Assembly: GCA_942491525.1 (NCBI GenBank)
Contig: CALOBW010000032.1
Coordinates: forward strand, 1 to 20,056
Length of the DNA stretch: 20,056 nucleotides
Reading direction: 5' to 3'
Source of the DNA: CAYWBU01 sp942491525
GTDB taxonomy: Bacteria > Desulfobacterota > Desulfomonilia > UBA1062
The notes under the pieces were generated by a model, which worked only from the letters and a program-made list of their open reading frames with translations, was not told the origin of the DNA and searched no databases. This document shows positions 1 to 6,478 of the stretch, piece after piece. The position numbers and the translations under genes are program-made. How positions within the stretch are numbered: position 1 is the first letter of the stretch; the number at the start of each line of letters is the position of its first letter.

Positions 1-2
1 GG

Positions 3-24
3 AGTTAATGGCTAGTTATATGCA
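3..24 (+). repeat. attC-like right-end half-site, left of the IS
   Basis: The first bases of the window read AGTTAATGGCTAGTTAT followed by ATGCAG. The 17-base part is repeated exactly, in reverse, at 14807-14823. The GTTATATGCAG portion resembles the AGTTAKGTGCAG boundaries at 11675, 13514 and 14659. If this is the right arm of an attC site, its left arm lies outside the window. The IS begins only a few bases downstream. Confidence 0.4.
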
Positions 25-26
25 GT

Positions 27-53
27 CAGAAGTGGTTCCGCAAATTCGGACAG
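27..53 (+). repeat. IS left terminal inverted repeat (IRL)
   Basis: This 27-bp repeat pairs with the reverse complement of 1286-1312. The six mismatches are concentrated in the centre (positions 15-18 of the repeat), leaving CAGAAGTGG and GGACAG blocks conserved. Confidence 0.8.
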
Positions 54-118
54 GTCTATAAGTGAAAGTCTTGCTCAAAACTAACCGTTTGGATACGGTC
101 ATAGAGAGGAGCATGACA

Positions 119-418
119 ATGAGAAGAAAGAGACGGAATCACTCGGCAAGTTTTAAGGCTAAGGTTGCTCTGGCCGCCCTTAGGGGCGACAGGACGCTGG
201 CGGAGTTAGCTGAAGAGTTTGATGTGCATCCCAATCAGATATCAGACTGGAAGCAGCAGATGCAGGACAATGCAGCCTCGGTCTTTGACGGGGCTCGATC
301 CAAGGGCAAGGAGCCCGATCTTGATGTGCTGCACGCCAAGATCGGGCAGCTGGCACTGGAGAATGATTTTTTAGAAAAGGCGCTCATCAAAGCGGGCAAG
401 CTGAGCGCAAGAAGATGA
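119..418 (+). CDS. IS3-family transposase OrfA (HTH protein)
   Basis: OrfA is the DNA-binding half of the IS3-family transposase. The 99-residue product starts MRRKRRNHSASFKAKVALAA and has the usual helix-turn-helix (about residues 12-45, with VHPNQISDWK) followed by a leucine-rich helix (about 68-90) that probably mediates dimerisation. I chose the ATG at 119 because AGAGAGGAG ends at 111, seven bases upstream. The in-frame ATG at 113 is too close to that site, and a GTG at 62 has no such support. The stop codon overlaps the OrfB start as ATGA. The codons for D83-F84-L85 contain a T TTT TTA slippery heptamer that would send part of the ribosomes into the OrfB frame. Confidence 0.88.
   Translation: MRRKRRNHSASFKAKVALAALRGDRTLAELAEEFDVHPNQISDWKQQMQDNAASVFDGARSKGKEPDLDVLHAKIGQLALENDFLEKALIKAGKLSARR
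367..408 (+). promoter_or_regulatory. programmed -1 frameshift signal of the IS
   Basis: The heptamer T TTT TTA occupies 367-373 in the OrfA reading frame and fits the X XXY YYZ rule. After a six-base spacer a stem follows: GCGCTCA at 380-386 pairs perfectly with TGAGCGC at 402-408. The -1 frame stays open from 373 through the OrfB start to the stop at 1243-1245, so a slip yields an OrfAB fusion of about 375 residues. In the IS3 family this fusion is the active transposase. Confidence 0.8.
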
Positions 419-1245
419 TCAACCGCAAGCATGATCTGCCGGTGACACAGCAATGCCGGGTACTGAAGCTGTCACGTTCAAGTGCATATTATCGTCCCTG
501 GCCGGAGTCCCAGGCGGATCTTGACCTGATGCGCCGGCTTGATGAGCTGCACCTGAAGTATCCTTTTATGGGAACTCGAATGTTGCGCTCAAAGCTCAGG
601 CGCGAGGGCTATATGGTTGGCCGTCGACATGTGGGGACACTGATGAGGAAGATGGGCATGCATGCCCTCTACTGCAAACCCAATACAAGTAAGCGCCACC
701 CGGAGCATAAGATCTACCCCTATCTGCTGCGCAACTTGGCTATCACCCGTCCCAATCAGGTCTGGGCGGCTGACATTACCTATATCCCCATGAAGAGAGG
801 CTTTATCTATCTTTTTGCCGTGATTGACTGGTATTCACGCAAGGTTCTGGCCTGGCGGCTATCCAATACGCTGAGCGTCGATTTCTGCATAGAGGCAGTT
901 GAGGAAGCCTTGAAGCGCTTCGGCAAGCCGGAGATATTCAATACCGACCAGGGCAGTCAGTTTACCGGCCATAAATTTACTGAGATGTTAAAGGATAATA
1001 AAATTGCCATCAGCATGGATGGCAAAGGCTGCTGGCGTGACAATGTCTTTGTGGAGCGGCTCTGGAAGAGCATCAAATATGAGGAGGTTTACCTGATGGC
1101 CTATGACGGCATGAGCAGCGCCCAGCGCTCCCTGGAGATCTATCTGGATTTCTACAACCGTGAGCGGCCGCACTCAACCCTTGACGATGCAACACCGGAT
1201 GAGGTTTATTTCAGCTGTCGGGAATATATTCCCGATGCTGCATAG
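415..1245 (+). CDS. IS3-family transposase OrfB (DDE integrase core)
   Basis: OrfB is the catalytic half of the IS3-family transposase, which cuts and joins DNA ends. The 276-residue frame has an N-terminal HTH_21-like part (LKYPFMGTRMLRSKLRREGY, residues 48-67) and an rve integrase core. The acidic triad is visible as D120 (WAADITYIP), D178 (NTDQGSQF) and E214 (FVERLWKSIKYEEVY), giving the D(57)D(35)E spacing typical of IS3 elements. The C-terminal YNRERPHSTLDDATPDEVY motif is also typical. The start overlaps the OrfA stop as ATGA, so translation may be coupled, but the main product is probably the frameshifted OrfAB. Length and motifs suggest an intact gene. Confidence 0.95.
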   Translation: MINRKHDLPVTQQCRVLKLSRSSAYYRPWPESQADLDLMRRLDELHLKYPFMGTRMLRSKLRREGYMVGRRHVGTLMRKMGMHALYCKPNTSKRHPEHKIYPYLLRNLAITRPNQVWAADITYIPMKRGFIYLFAVIDWYSRKVLAWRLSNTLSVDFCIEAVEEALKRFGKPEIFNTDQGSQFTGHKFTEMLKDNKIAISMDGKGCWRDNVFVERLWKSIKYEEVYLMAYDGMSSAQRSLEIYLDFYNRERPHSTLDDATPDEVYFSCREYIPDAA

Positions 1246-1251
1246 AAAATC

Positions 1252-2277
1252 ATGAAGCAAGGCTCCACTTATAGATGGCTATATGCTGTCCAAACAACCG
1301 GAGCCACTTCTGTAGGCGTAACTATTCTATGTCTTATCGTAATGATTGCTACATCTGAAGCCTTTGTATATCCGAGAGCTAAAATTACAATCAAAGTAAT
1401 TGATGAAGAATCTGGCCAACCGCTTGCAGGAGCAGATGCAGGTGCATCATTTAGCACTGGAGGTTGGAGCCCTAAGCATTCGCATGACGACGGGAAAACT
1501 AATAAGGATGGAATTTATGTAGCAAATGGCAAGGGAATAGGGATTATACATGTTGGCGCCGATACAGACGGCTATTATAAATCCAATATGGAATACACCT
1601 TTGATCACTGGGAAAGCTTTACTAAAGTACGACATACACCATGGAATCCAACCGTTACTCTTGTTATGCGCAAAAAAGTTAATCCTACTTCAATGTATGC
1701 AAAGAGGGTGTTTGCTGAAGAGGTGAAAGTTCTTGATAAAGGGTTTGGATACGATCTGATAGAAGGGGACTGGGTGTCACCGTATGGTGATGGCAATGTA
1801 TCAGACCTGGTTTTCACTGTGCGCAAAAAAACTAAAGAAGATCAATCCTATACTGCATATTTAGAAGTAACATTTTCAAATAAATATGACGGCATCTACG
1901 CTTATCCTATAGAGGAAAATATGCATAGCGAGCTTTTACTACCAAGTGTGGCACCACAGAATGGATATGTAAAAACAATAACGAGTTACTCCAATTCAAA
2001 TAATAAGGATTTAACTGACTGGAATAAAGATCAACACTTTTATATCAGAGTTAGGTCTGTAGTTGAAGACAGCAAACTGACACGTGCAATGTATGGCAAG
2101 ATTTATCATGGTATTAAAATTGGTTCGTATATGATCGGCACGCCAGATAAGGATAAATTGCCGAAAATTACCTTTGAGTACTACTTGAATCCAGATTGGA
2201 CCAGAAATACAGAGTTTGATCCTATGAAAAATTTATTTGAACATTTGGGTGTAGATGAGCGTATTAGGAAACCTTAA
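1252..2277 (+). CDS. exported protein with carboxypeptidase-regulatory-like domain; 5' end replaced by the IS
   Basis: The frame opens inside the IS (ATG 1252) and its first 20 or so codons are the IS right end, so they are not ancestral. Host sequence begins at about 1313 with SVGVTILCLIVMIATSEAF, which looks like the hydrophobic core of a signal peptide, ending near ATSEAF. An in-frame ATG at 1342 is an alternative start but would lose most of that core. Next comes a beta-sandwich-like region (ITIKVIDEESGQPLAGADAG ... TNKDGIYVA) resembling carboxypeptidase-regulatory or SpaA-type domains. The rest, with PWNPTVTLVMRKK and YDLIEGDWVSPYGDG, resembles uncharacterised periplasmic proteins. The gene is visibly more AT-rich than the core genes. 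The IS probably removed its own promoter and first codons, so expression is doubtful. Confidence 0.6.
   Translation: MKQGSTYRWLYAVQTTGATSVGVTILCLIVMIATSEAFVYPRAKITIKVIDEESGQPLAGADAGASFSTGGWSPKHSHDDGKTNKDGIYVANGKGIGIIHVGADTDGYYKSNMEYTFDHWESFTKVRHTPWNPTVTLVMRKKVNPTSMYAKRVFAEEVKVLDKGFGYDLIEGDWVSPYGDGNVSDLVFTVRKKTKEDQSYTAYLEVTFSNKYDGIYAYPIEENMHSELLLPSVAPQNGYVKTITSYSNSNNKDLTDWNKDQHFYIRVRSVVEDSKLTRAMYGKIYHGIKIGSYMIGTPDKDKLPKITFEYYLNPDWTRNTEFDPMKNLFEHLGVDERIRKP
1286..1312 (-). repeat. IS right terminal inverted repeat (IRR)
   Basis: This is the inverted partner of 27-53. It lies inside the open frame that continues into the downstream exported-protein gene, so the IS end is read as protein sequence there. 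Confidence 0.8.
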
Positions 2278-2288
2278 TTAATTAACTA

Positions 2289-2352
2289 AGACTACACATA
2301 ACTGCTATATACCAAGCCTCTCGCACAACTTCAATTCGCACGTTATTGACTA
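2289..2352 (-). repeat. attC-like repeat, inverted copy of the one at 14610-14672
   Basis: Read on the minus strand, this stretch starts TAGTCAATAACG, continues with TTGAAGT, and ends with ATAGCAGTTATGTGTAGT. The sequence at 14610-14672 has the same blocks in the same order and at similar spacing (TAGTCAATAACG, TTTGAAGT, ATAGCAGTTATGTGCAGT). It carries ATAAC and GTTAT ends that can pair, as in an attC site. Because attC sites are near-palindromes, its functional orientation cannot be fixed by eye. Confidence 0.45.
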
Positions 2353-2390
2353 AATATATTCCCTAAAAAATTAACCATGCACCAGAAGCA

Positions 2391-2419
2391 TTGACCACCT
2401 ACAATAACTAATATAAAAT
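2391..2419 (+). promoter_or_regulatory. sigma-70-type promoter for the 2449 gene
   Basis: A TTGACC -35 hexamer (2391-2396) is separated by exactly 17 bases from a TAAAAT -10 hexamer (2414-2419). Transcription would begin near 2426, just upstream of the GAGGAG ribosome site at 2435-2440. Confidence 0.6.
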
Positions 2420-2448
2420 ATAACTTATTAAATTGAGGAGCCATGACC

Positions 2449-2688
2449 ATGATCAAAGATGCCGAGGATATCCGCTTTACCCAGAAACATGACGAGCACA
2501 ATATCGCGCTGCAAAAGATCATCGATCAACTTGAAGAGCTGACAAACGATCAACTGGAGCCCAGCAATGAGAACATCTTCAACCTGCTGAAAGCCAACAC
2601 CGATGCCCTGCTCTTTCTATGCAAGGAGCGCCGCCGGGACCGCGCCAGACGCGAGGCCGAACTCAAAGCTCAGGGCAAGCTGCCCTGA
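2449..2688 (+). CDS. small charged helical protein of unknown function
   Basis: I do not recognise this 79-residue protein. It is strongly charged and probably helical (HNIALQKIIDQLEELTNDQL ... FLCKERRRDRARREAELKAQ), with a basic C-terminal helix and no membrane segment. GAGGAG at 2435-2440 gives an 8-base spacing to the ATG at 2449. The ATG at 2443 is only two bases away and is less likely. A good promoter sits upstream, which supports a real gene. Its 3' end overlaps the convergent TerB-like gene by 19 bases through the hairpin CAGGGCA-AGC-TGCCCTG (2671-2687). Codon use looks like the core genes rather than the AT-rich gene to its left. Confidence 0.6.
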   Translation: MIKDAEDIRFTQKHDEHNIALQKIIDQLEELTNDQLEPSNENIFNLLKANTDALLFLCKERRRDRARREAELKAQGKLP

Positions 2689-3122
2689 GCGTCACGCACC
2701 TTCAGCTTGGCCGCGATCATATCCTCATGATCGATGCGCATCAGGCGCGCCAGCTGATGCACCAGATAATCTTCATACTTATCCAGTCTGCCATCGGCAT
2801 AGATGACCTGCCAGATCGCCTCAATCACCATGATCTTTTCAGCTTTCGAGAAATTAACATTGATCTGATTGGTGAAATGCCACAGATCGATGCTGGTTTG
2901 GCGCTCAGCCTCGGCCATCTCCACCAGTTCGGCTGCATCCGCAGAACTCAGTCCAAACTTATCCTGCAGAATATCAACGATCAGCTGCTGCTCCTGAGCG
3001 CTGCAATCACCATCCGAGGCTGCCATCTCAAGCAGAAGGGCCGAAGTGGCCATTTTAACATCATGCCTTGCGTTAGCTTCACTCTCTGTCGTACCTAAAA
3101 TTTTTTTAAGCAGATTATTCAT
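2670..3122 (-). CDS. TerB-family protein
   Basis: This 150-residue protein resembles the TerB/tellurite-resistance helical domain. It shows the paired acidic helices usual in that family: LLLEMAASDGDCSAQEQQLI (about residues 29-48) and AIWQVIYADGRLDKYEDYLV (about 102-121). The DGD and DGR turns are the metal-binding-like loops of TerB domains. There is no signal peptide or membrane segment, so it is probably cytoplasmic. AGAGG lies seven bases upstream of the ATG at 3122. It stands alone rather than in a ter operon, so a role in tellurite resistance should not be assumed. Many such proteins are general stress or envelope-associated factors of unknown mechanism. Confidence 0.82.
   Translation of the reverse strand: MNNLLKKILGTTESEANARHDVKMATSALLLEMAASDGDCSAQEQQLIVDILQDKFGLSSADAAELVEMAEAERQTSIDLWHFTNQINVNFSKAEKIMVIEAIWQVIYADGRLDKYEDYLVHQLARLMRIDHEDMIAAKLKVRDAQGSLP
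2671..2687. repeat. perfect hairpin shared by two convergent 3' ends
   Basis: CAGGGCA and TGCCCTG form a perfect 7-bp stem with a 3-base loop. It contains the last codons of both convergent genes (2449-2688 plus, 2670-3122 minus). There is no T tract on either side, so it is at best a weak or factor-assisted bidirectional terminator. Confidence 0.5.
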
Positions 3123-3194
3123 AACAATACCTCTTGAAGTCAGGTGAACATCTTACTATAGGTATGTCAACCGAAATAGAGCCCTATGGGACAT

Positions 3195-3221
3195 TTACTA
3201 GTAATGCTATTTTTTTACTAG
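3195..3221. promoter_or_regulatory. palindromic candidate operator upstream of nifS
   Basis: TTACTAGTAA (3195-3204) is a perfect 10-bp palindrome, and a third half-site TTACTAG follows at 3215-3221, so CTAGTAA and TTACTAG also form a 7-bp inverted repeat around a 10-base spacer. It lies about 55 bases upstream of the nifS start, where a regulator would be expected to bind. It does not match the IscR type 1 site as I remember it. The regulator is unknown. Confidence 0.35.
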
Positions 3222-3273
3222 ACTTCAAGCTCCCGAGGGACTAAGGATATTTAGAGACCCGGAGGCAGAATAG

Positions 3274-4446
3274 ATGATATATTTTGACAATAACGCCACC
3301 ACCCCCCTTCATCCGGAGGTTAAAAAGGCGATTACTGATGCTATGGATGCCTATGGTAATCCCTCCAGCATGCACACCTACGGCAGAGTTGCCCGCGCCC
3401 TGATCGAAGAGGCCCGCCAGCAGGTGGCCGACCTGATCGGCGCCGAGCATGACGAAATCGTCTTCGCCGGCAGCGGTTCAGAGGCCAACAACACGGTCAT
3501 CTCCCTGCTGGGCTGCAACACCAAGCCCTGCAAATGCGACCTGGGCATGGGCGCCAACCTGATCACCACATCCATCGAGCACCCCTGCATCCTTGAGGCC
3601 TCCAAGGACCTGACCAAAGGCATGATCAACGTGACCTACCTCAATGTGGACCGCAACGGCAAGATTGACATGCAGCAGCTTAAAAGTACCATCTCACCAT
3701 CCACCGGCATCGTCTCGGTCATGATGGCCAACAATGAGATCGGCACCATCCAGGACATCAAAGCCATCACCGAAATCGCGCACGCCAACGGCGCCCTGAT
3801 GCATACCGACGCCGTCCAGGCGGTCGGCAAGCTGCCCATCGACGTCAAGGAGCTGGGCGTGGACTTCCTGAGCTTCTCGGGCCACAAGATCTACGGCCCC
3901 AAGGGCATCGGCGGCCTCTACGTGCGCAAGGGCGTGCCCTTCTGCCCGCTGATCAAGGGCGGCCACCAGGAGCACGGCCGCCGCGCCGGCACCGAAAACC
4001 TGCTCGGCATCGTCGGCATGGGCAAGGCTGCCGAGATGCGCCGCCTGGAGATGGACGCCGAACATCAGCGCCTGAGCGCCTACAAGCAGGCCCTGACCGA
4101 CGGCATCAAAGCAAAGATACCGGACGTCTACTTCAGCGGCCACCCCACCGACAGCCTGTCGAGCACCGTCAATGTTTCATTCGAGGGCGCCGAAGGAGAG
4201 GCCATCCTGCTCTACCTCGACCTGGAGGGCATCGCCGTCTCAACCGGTTCGGCCTGCGCTTCGGGTTCTCTGGATCCGTCCCATGTGATCCTGGCCACCG
4301 GCCTGCCCGTTGAATATGCCCACGGCTCCATCCGCATCAGCATGGGCCGCGAGACAACAGAATCAGATATCGAACGCATGCTGGAAGTACTGCCCGGAAT
4401 CATTGAGAAGATCCGCATGATGTCCAGCGCATACAGGAGGAAATAA
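3274..4446 (+). CDS. nifS: cysteine desulfurase NifS
   Basis: NifS is a PLP enzyme that takes sulfur from L-cysteine, releasing alanine, and hands it as a persulfide to a scaffold for Fe-S cluster assembly. The 390-residue length is normal. Visible features are YFDNNATTP at the N terminus, GSGSEANN (residues 67-74), H103 in IEHP, D179 in HTDAVQ, the PLP lysine K205 in SFSGHKIYGPKG, RRAGTEN, and the active-site cysteine C328 in STGSACASGSLDPSHV. The short loop around C328 without an insertion fits the NifS/IscS type rather than SufS. GGAGG at 3261-3265 is eight bases before the ATG. The stop overlaps the nifU start (TAATG), so the two are co-translated. Without nif genes nearby, it more likely serves general Fe-S assembly. 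Confidence 0.95.
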   Translation: MIYFDNNATTPLHPEVKKAITDAMDAYGNPSSMHTYGRVARALIEEARQQVADLIGAEHDEIVFAGSGSEANNTVISLLGCNTKPCKCDLGMGANLITTSIEHPCILEASKDLTKGMINVTYLNVDRNGKIDMQQLKSTISPSTGIVSVMMANNEIGTIQDIKAITEIAHANGALMHTDAVQAVGKLPIDVKELGVDFLSFSGHKIYGPKGIGGLYVRKGVPFCPLIKGGHQEHGRRAGTENLLGIVGMGKAAEMRRLEMDAEHQRLSAYKQALTDGIKAKIPDVYFSGHPTDSLSSTVNVSFEGAEGEAILLYLDLEGIAVSTGSACASGSLDPSHVILATGLPVEYAHGSIRISMGRETTESDIERMLEVLPGIIEKIRMMSSAYRRK

Positions 4447-5048
4447 TGGATTGGGTATATACCGACTCAGTTAAAGAACACTTCATGCATCCCAAGAACA
4501 TCCTGATGGATGAAGCCGACTACCCCTATGACGGCAAGGGCGAGACCGGCAGCGTCAAGTGCGGCGACCAGATGGTTGTCTACATCCAGGTCGATGAAGA
4601 ACAGCAGATCATCACCGACTGCAAGTGGCAGACCTACGGCTGCGCCAGCGCCATCGCCAGCACCTCAATGCTCTCGGAGATGGTCAAGGGCATGCCGATC
4701 AAGGAGGCCTACAAACTGACCCCCAAGGACATCACCGCCAAGCTGGGCGGCCTGCCCGACAACAAGATCCACTGCTCGGTCCTGGGCGACAAGGCCCTCA
4801 GAATGGCCATCAACGACTACTATGCCAAGAGCGGCCAGGCCGACAAGGTTGAACACGAGGAGGCCAAGGTTGTCTGCCAGTGCATGGAAGTTACCGACCA
4901 TGAGATTGAAGAGGCCGTTCTGGAAGGCGTCCGCAACTACTACGAACTGCAGGAGATGACCAAGATCGGGAGTGCCTGCGGTGAATGCAAGGACGAGGCT
5001 AACGCCGTCCTTGAGAGATACGTCAAACTGCACTTCAGCGACAAATAA
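4446..5048 (+). CDS. nifU: NifU-like Fe-S scaffold: IscU domain plus BFD-type [2Fe-2S] domain
   Basis: This 200-residue protein is the scaffold on which NifS sulfur and iron are assembled into clusters. The N-terminal IscU domain (about 1-125) has its ligands C39 and D41 (VKCGDQM), C66 (YGCASAIASTS) and C110 (IHCSVLG). The C-terminal BFD-like domain (about 140-195) has C144, C146 (VCQCMEV), C178 and C181 (SACGECKDEA) for a permanent [2Fe-2S] cluster. The third, Nfu-type domain with a CxxC motif, found in the NifU of nitrogen fixers, is absent; such short NifU proteins occur in many anaerobes. AGGAGG precedes the start, which overlaps the nifS stop by one base. The operon ends at the terminator 5055-5075. 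Confidence 0.93.
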   Translation: MDWVYTDSVKEHFMHPKNILMDEADYPYDGKGETGSVKCGDQMVVYIQVDEEQQIITDCKWQTYGCASAIASTSMLSEMVKGMPIKEAYKLTPKDITAKLGGLPDNKIHCSVLGDKALRMAINDYYAKSGQADKVEHEEAKVVCQCMEVTDHEIEEAVLEGVRNYYELQEMTKIGSACGECKDEANAVLERYVKLHFSDK

Positions 5049-5054
5049 CAAAAG

Positions 5055-5075
5055 GGGCAGGATCTGATCCTGCCC
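5055..5075. terminator. bidirectional intrinsic terminator after nifU
   Basis: GGGCAGGATC and GATCCTGCCC form a perfect 10-bp inverted repeat around one base. On the plus strand it is followed by CTTTT (5080-5084). On the minus strand it is followed by CCTTTTGTT, so it can also end transcripts of the convergent 5084-5806 gene. Confidence 0.8.
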
Positions 5076-5083
5076 TACGCTTT

Positions 5084-5806
5084 TCAGGAGCGATACCCCT
5101 TGGGTATCTTGATATTCAAATCCTCGTCAAAGATCAGCTCCAGCAACTCACCGAAGCTCTCCTCCAGACAGGCCTTAATCTTCAGATTGTGCTCGGCAAT
5201 TGCAGCCTGCCAGCGCTCCTTGACCTGCCGGAACTCCTTGTCGCTGCGCGAGATGAAAGTTGCATCGCGTTCGATGGGGTAGTTTTCAAAGGCCAGCACC
5301 AGATCCAGCTGCTCATCCCGCAGATGGGAACCGAAGATGGAATCTCCTTTGACATTCAGCACCTCGTTGAAGATACGATCCACATTGACCGAGATGGCCG
5401 AAATGGAGCCCAGCAACTGCTGATAATAGGTATCGCGGCGATAGAGTCGCGGAATGGACTTGAGATAGTCCTGCATCTTTTCGCGCAGCACGGCGGCCTC
5501 CTTGAGATACTCCTCCACATGAATGTAGAGATAGCGCACGCGGTTGGCTGAATCGGGTATCTCCTCCAGATAGTTCTCAATGTCCCTGAGGCAGGTCATC
5601 AGACCATCCACGACCGCAAAGCCGTGCACCAGACGGATATAATACTCTTCAAGTCCGGTAGTGCTGATCTGGGTCAGATCGACCTTCTTGGCGGTGATAC
5701 CCTTGACAATATCCGGAAGGTCCTCCCAGCGGTTGTGCAGGAAACTGCTGACCATCTCGGAGGCGTTGCCGTGCAAAGCGTTTCTGTAACGTTCATAGCT
5801 TGTCAT
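5084..5806 (-). CDS. helical cytoplasmic protein of unknown function
   Basis: I do not recognise this 240-residue protein. It appears almost entirely alpha-helical, with amphipathic stretches such as IENYLEEIPDSANRVRYLYI and VEEYLKEAAVLREKMQDYLK and no signal peptide or membrane segment. The N terminus MTSYERYRNALHG and the acidic C-terminal part (FGELLELIFDEDLNIKIPKG) give no enzyme motif. I chose the ATG at 5806, four bases after the stop of the upstream membrane-protein gene; an in-frame TTG at 5824 would overlap that gene. The tight spacing suggests co-translation with 5811-6047 and possibly the whole mazG transcript. It could be a cytoplasmic partner of the small membrane protein. Confidence 0.7.
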   Translation of the reverse strand: MTSYERYRNALHGNASEMVSSFLHNRWEDLPDIVKGITAKKVDLTQISTTGLEEYYIRLVHGFAVVDGLMTCLRDIENYLEEIPDSANRVRYLYIHVEEYLKEAAVLREKMQDYLKSIPRLYRRDTYYQQLLGSISAISVNVDRIFNEVLNVKGDSIFGSHLRDEQLDLVLAFENYPIERDATFISRSDKEFRQVKERWQAAIAEHNLKIKACLEESFGELLELIFDEDLNIKIPKGYRS

Positions 5807-5810
5807 GATG

Positions 5811-6047
5811 CTACTCGGCTGCAACCAGGTCCGTAGCTACAGTTTTAAAATAGCTGAGATTCATAAGCAGATGCAAACCGACAAGAACGACAAACAGTCT
5901 TGCAACCGGGTAATGCATACGGCCAATTATATTCAGAGACTTACCGGCGCCACGCGACCGGATGGTGCTGCGGGCAGTAATGAGCAGTACAAAGAGCAGA
6001 TTTCCCAAGGCGGCGTTGACCACCAGCATGGGTCTCAGTTTCAACAT
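5811..6047 (-). CDS. small two-helix membrane protein
   Basis: The 78-residue product has two likely membrane helices: LVVNAALGNLLFVLLITA (about 8-25) and LFVVLVGLHLLMNLSYF (about 51-67), joined by a basic loop (RSTIRSRGAGKS) that should face the cytoplasm. AGGAGG at 6054-6059 is six bases upstream of the ATG at 6047, a strong site. The TTG just before it was rejected. The stop is four bases from the start of the helical protein gene, which suggests that the two work together. I see no family assignment. Confidence 0.72.
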   Translation of the reverse strand: MLKLRPMLVVNAALGNLLFVLLITARSTIRSRGAGKSLNIIGRMHYPVARLFVVLVGLHLLMNLSYFKTVATDLVAAE

Positions 6048-6121
6048 CAAATACCTCCTACAAAATTAAAAGTGACTCGCAAAGATTAACGTAGACAACC
6101 GCATCAAACAAGAAAAAGTTA

Positions 6122-6427
6122 CTATTCAGCCCGTGGCGCGGACTTGCGCCCCTGTATCACCCCGGCAACAACCCAGCAGACACCCCATCCCAAAGCCACA
6201 ACCCCCGGCCCCAAGCCAACATAAAGCACAAGGCCGCCTTTCCAGGGCTGCAGATAGAGCGTGAACAGCAGCAGCCAGAGCGCCGAAAGCACTATGCCGA
6301 TCCGCAAGCCGACCTTGACGGTCCGCGGCTTCCTTTTGACCGGACGGTTGCCCGGCAGATAGCGCGGCAAAATAAGCACGCCGAAAATCACGGCAACAAT
6401 CAGCAGTATTTCCTGAATTCCTGACAC
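6122..6427 (-). CDS. small membrane protein with three predicted helices
   Basis: The 101-residue product has hydrophobic segments ILLIVAVIFGVLILPRYL (about 7-24), IGIVLSALWLLLFTLYL (about 43-59) and a long third stretch (about 65-92). A basic loop (RPVKRKPRTVKVGLR) lies between the first and second, so it should be cytoplasmic. I chose the GTG at 6427, which has GAGGGAG seven bases upstream; the TTG at 6433 is too close to that site. It follows mazG by about 50 bases on the same strand and may share its transcript. A second open frame over the same bases is cysteine-rich and has no convincing start, so I treat it as a shadow. Function unknown. Confidence 0.65.
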   Translation of the reverse strand: MSGIQEILLIVAVIFGVLILPRYLPGNRPVKRKPRTVKVGLRIGIVLSALWLLLFTLYLQPWKGGLVLYVGLGPGVVALGWGVCWVVAGVIQGRKSAPRAE

Positions 6428-6478
6428 AATCAAACTCCCTCAATCTGCTATATCGCATCAAATTAATTGAATAAAGAT

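Larger units (their letters stand above)
27..1312 (+). mobile_element. IS3-family insertion sequence, complete with both ends
   Basis: Two overlapping transposase frames (119-418 and 415-1245) lie between imperfect 27-bp inverted repeats at 27-53 and 1286-1312, which match at 21 of 27 positions. The conserved outer part is CAGAAGTGG and the inner part is GGACAG, a layout common in IS3-family ends. I see no clean target-site duplication, so the exact outer base is uncertain by one or two positions. Both transposase frames are intact and a -1 frameshift signal is present, so the element may still be active. A solo end of the same kind sits at 12827-12853. Confidence 0.9.

Noticed and set aside
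21..26. Target-site duplication of the IS
   Set aside because: The bases flanking 27 and 1312 do not give a matching direct repeat of 3-5 bp for any plausible choice of the outer end.
2619..3098. Plus-strand open frame of 159 codons
   Set aside because: It lies opposite the TerB-like gene, which has a ribosome site and family features.
3195..3221. IscR binding site upstream of nifS
   Set aside because: The palindrome does not match the IscR type 1 or type 2 consensus as I recall them, so I list it only as an operator of unknown regulator.
6126..6461. Alternative minus-strand frame over the three-helix membrane protein
   Set aside because: It is cysteine- and arginine-rich without a ribosome site, whereas the other frame gives clean membrane helices and a GTG with GAGGGAG.
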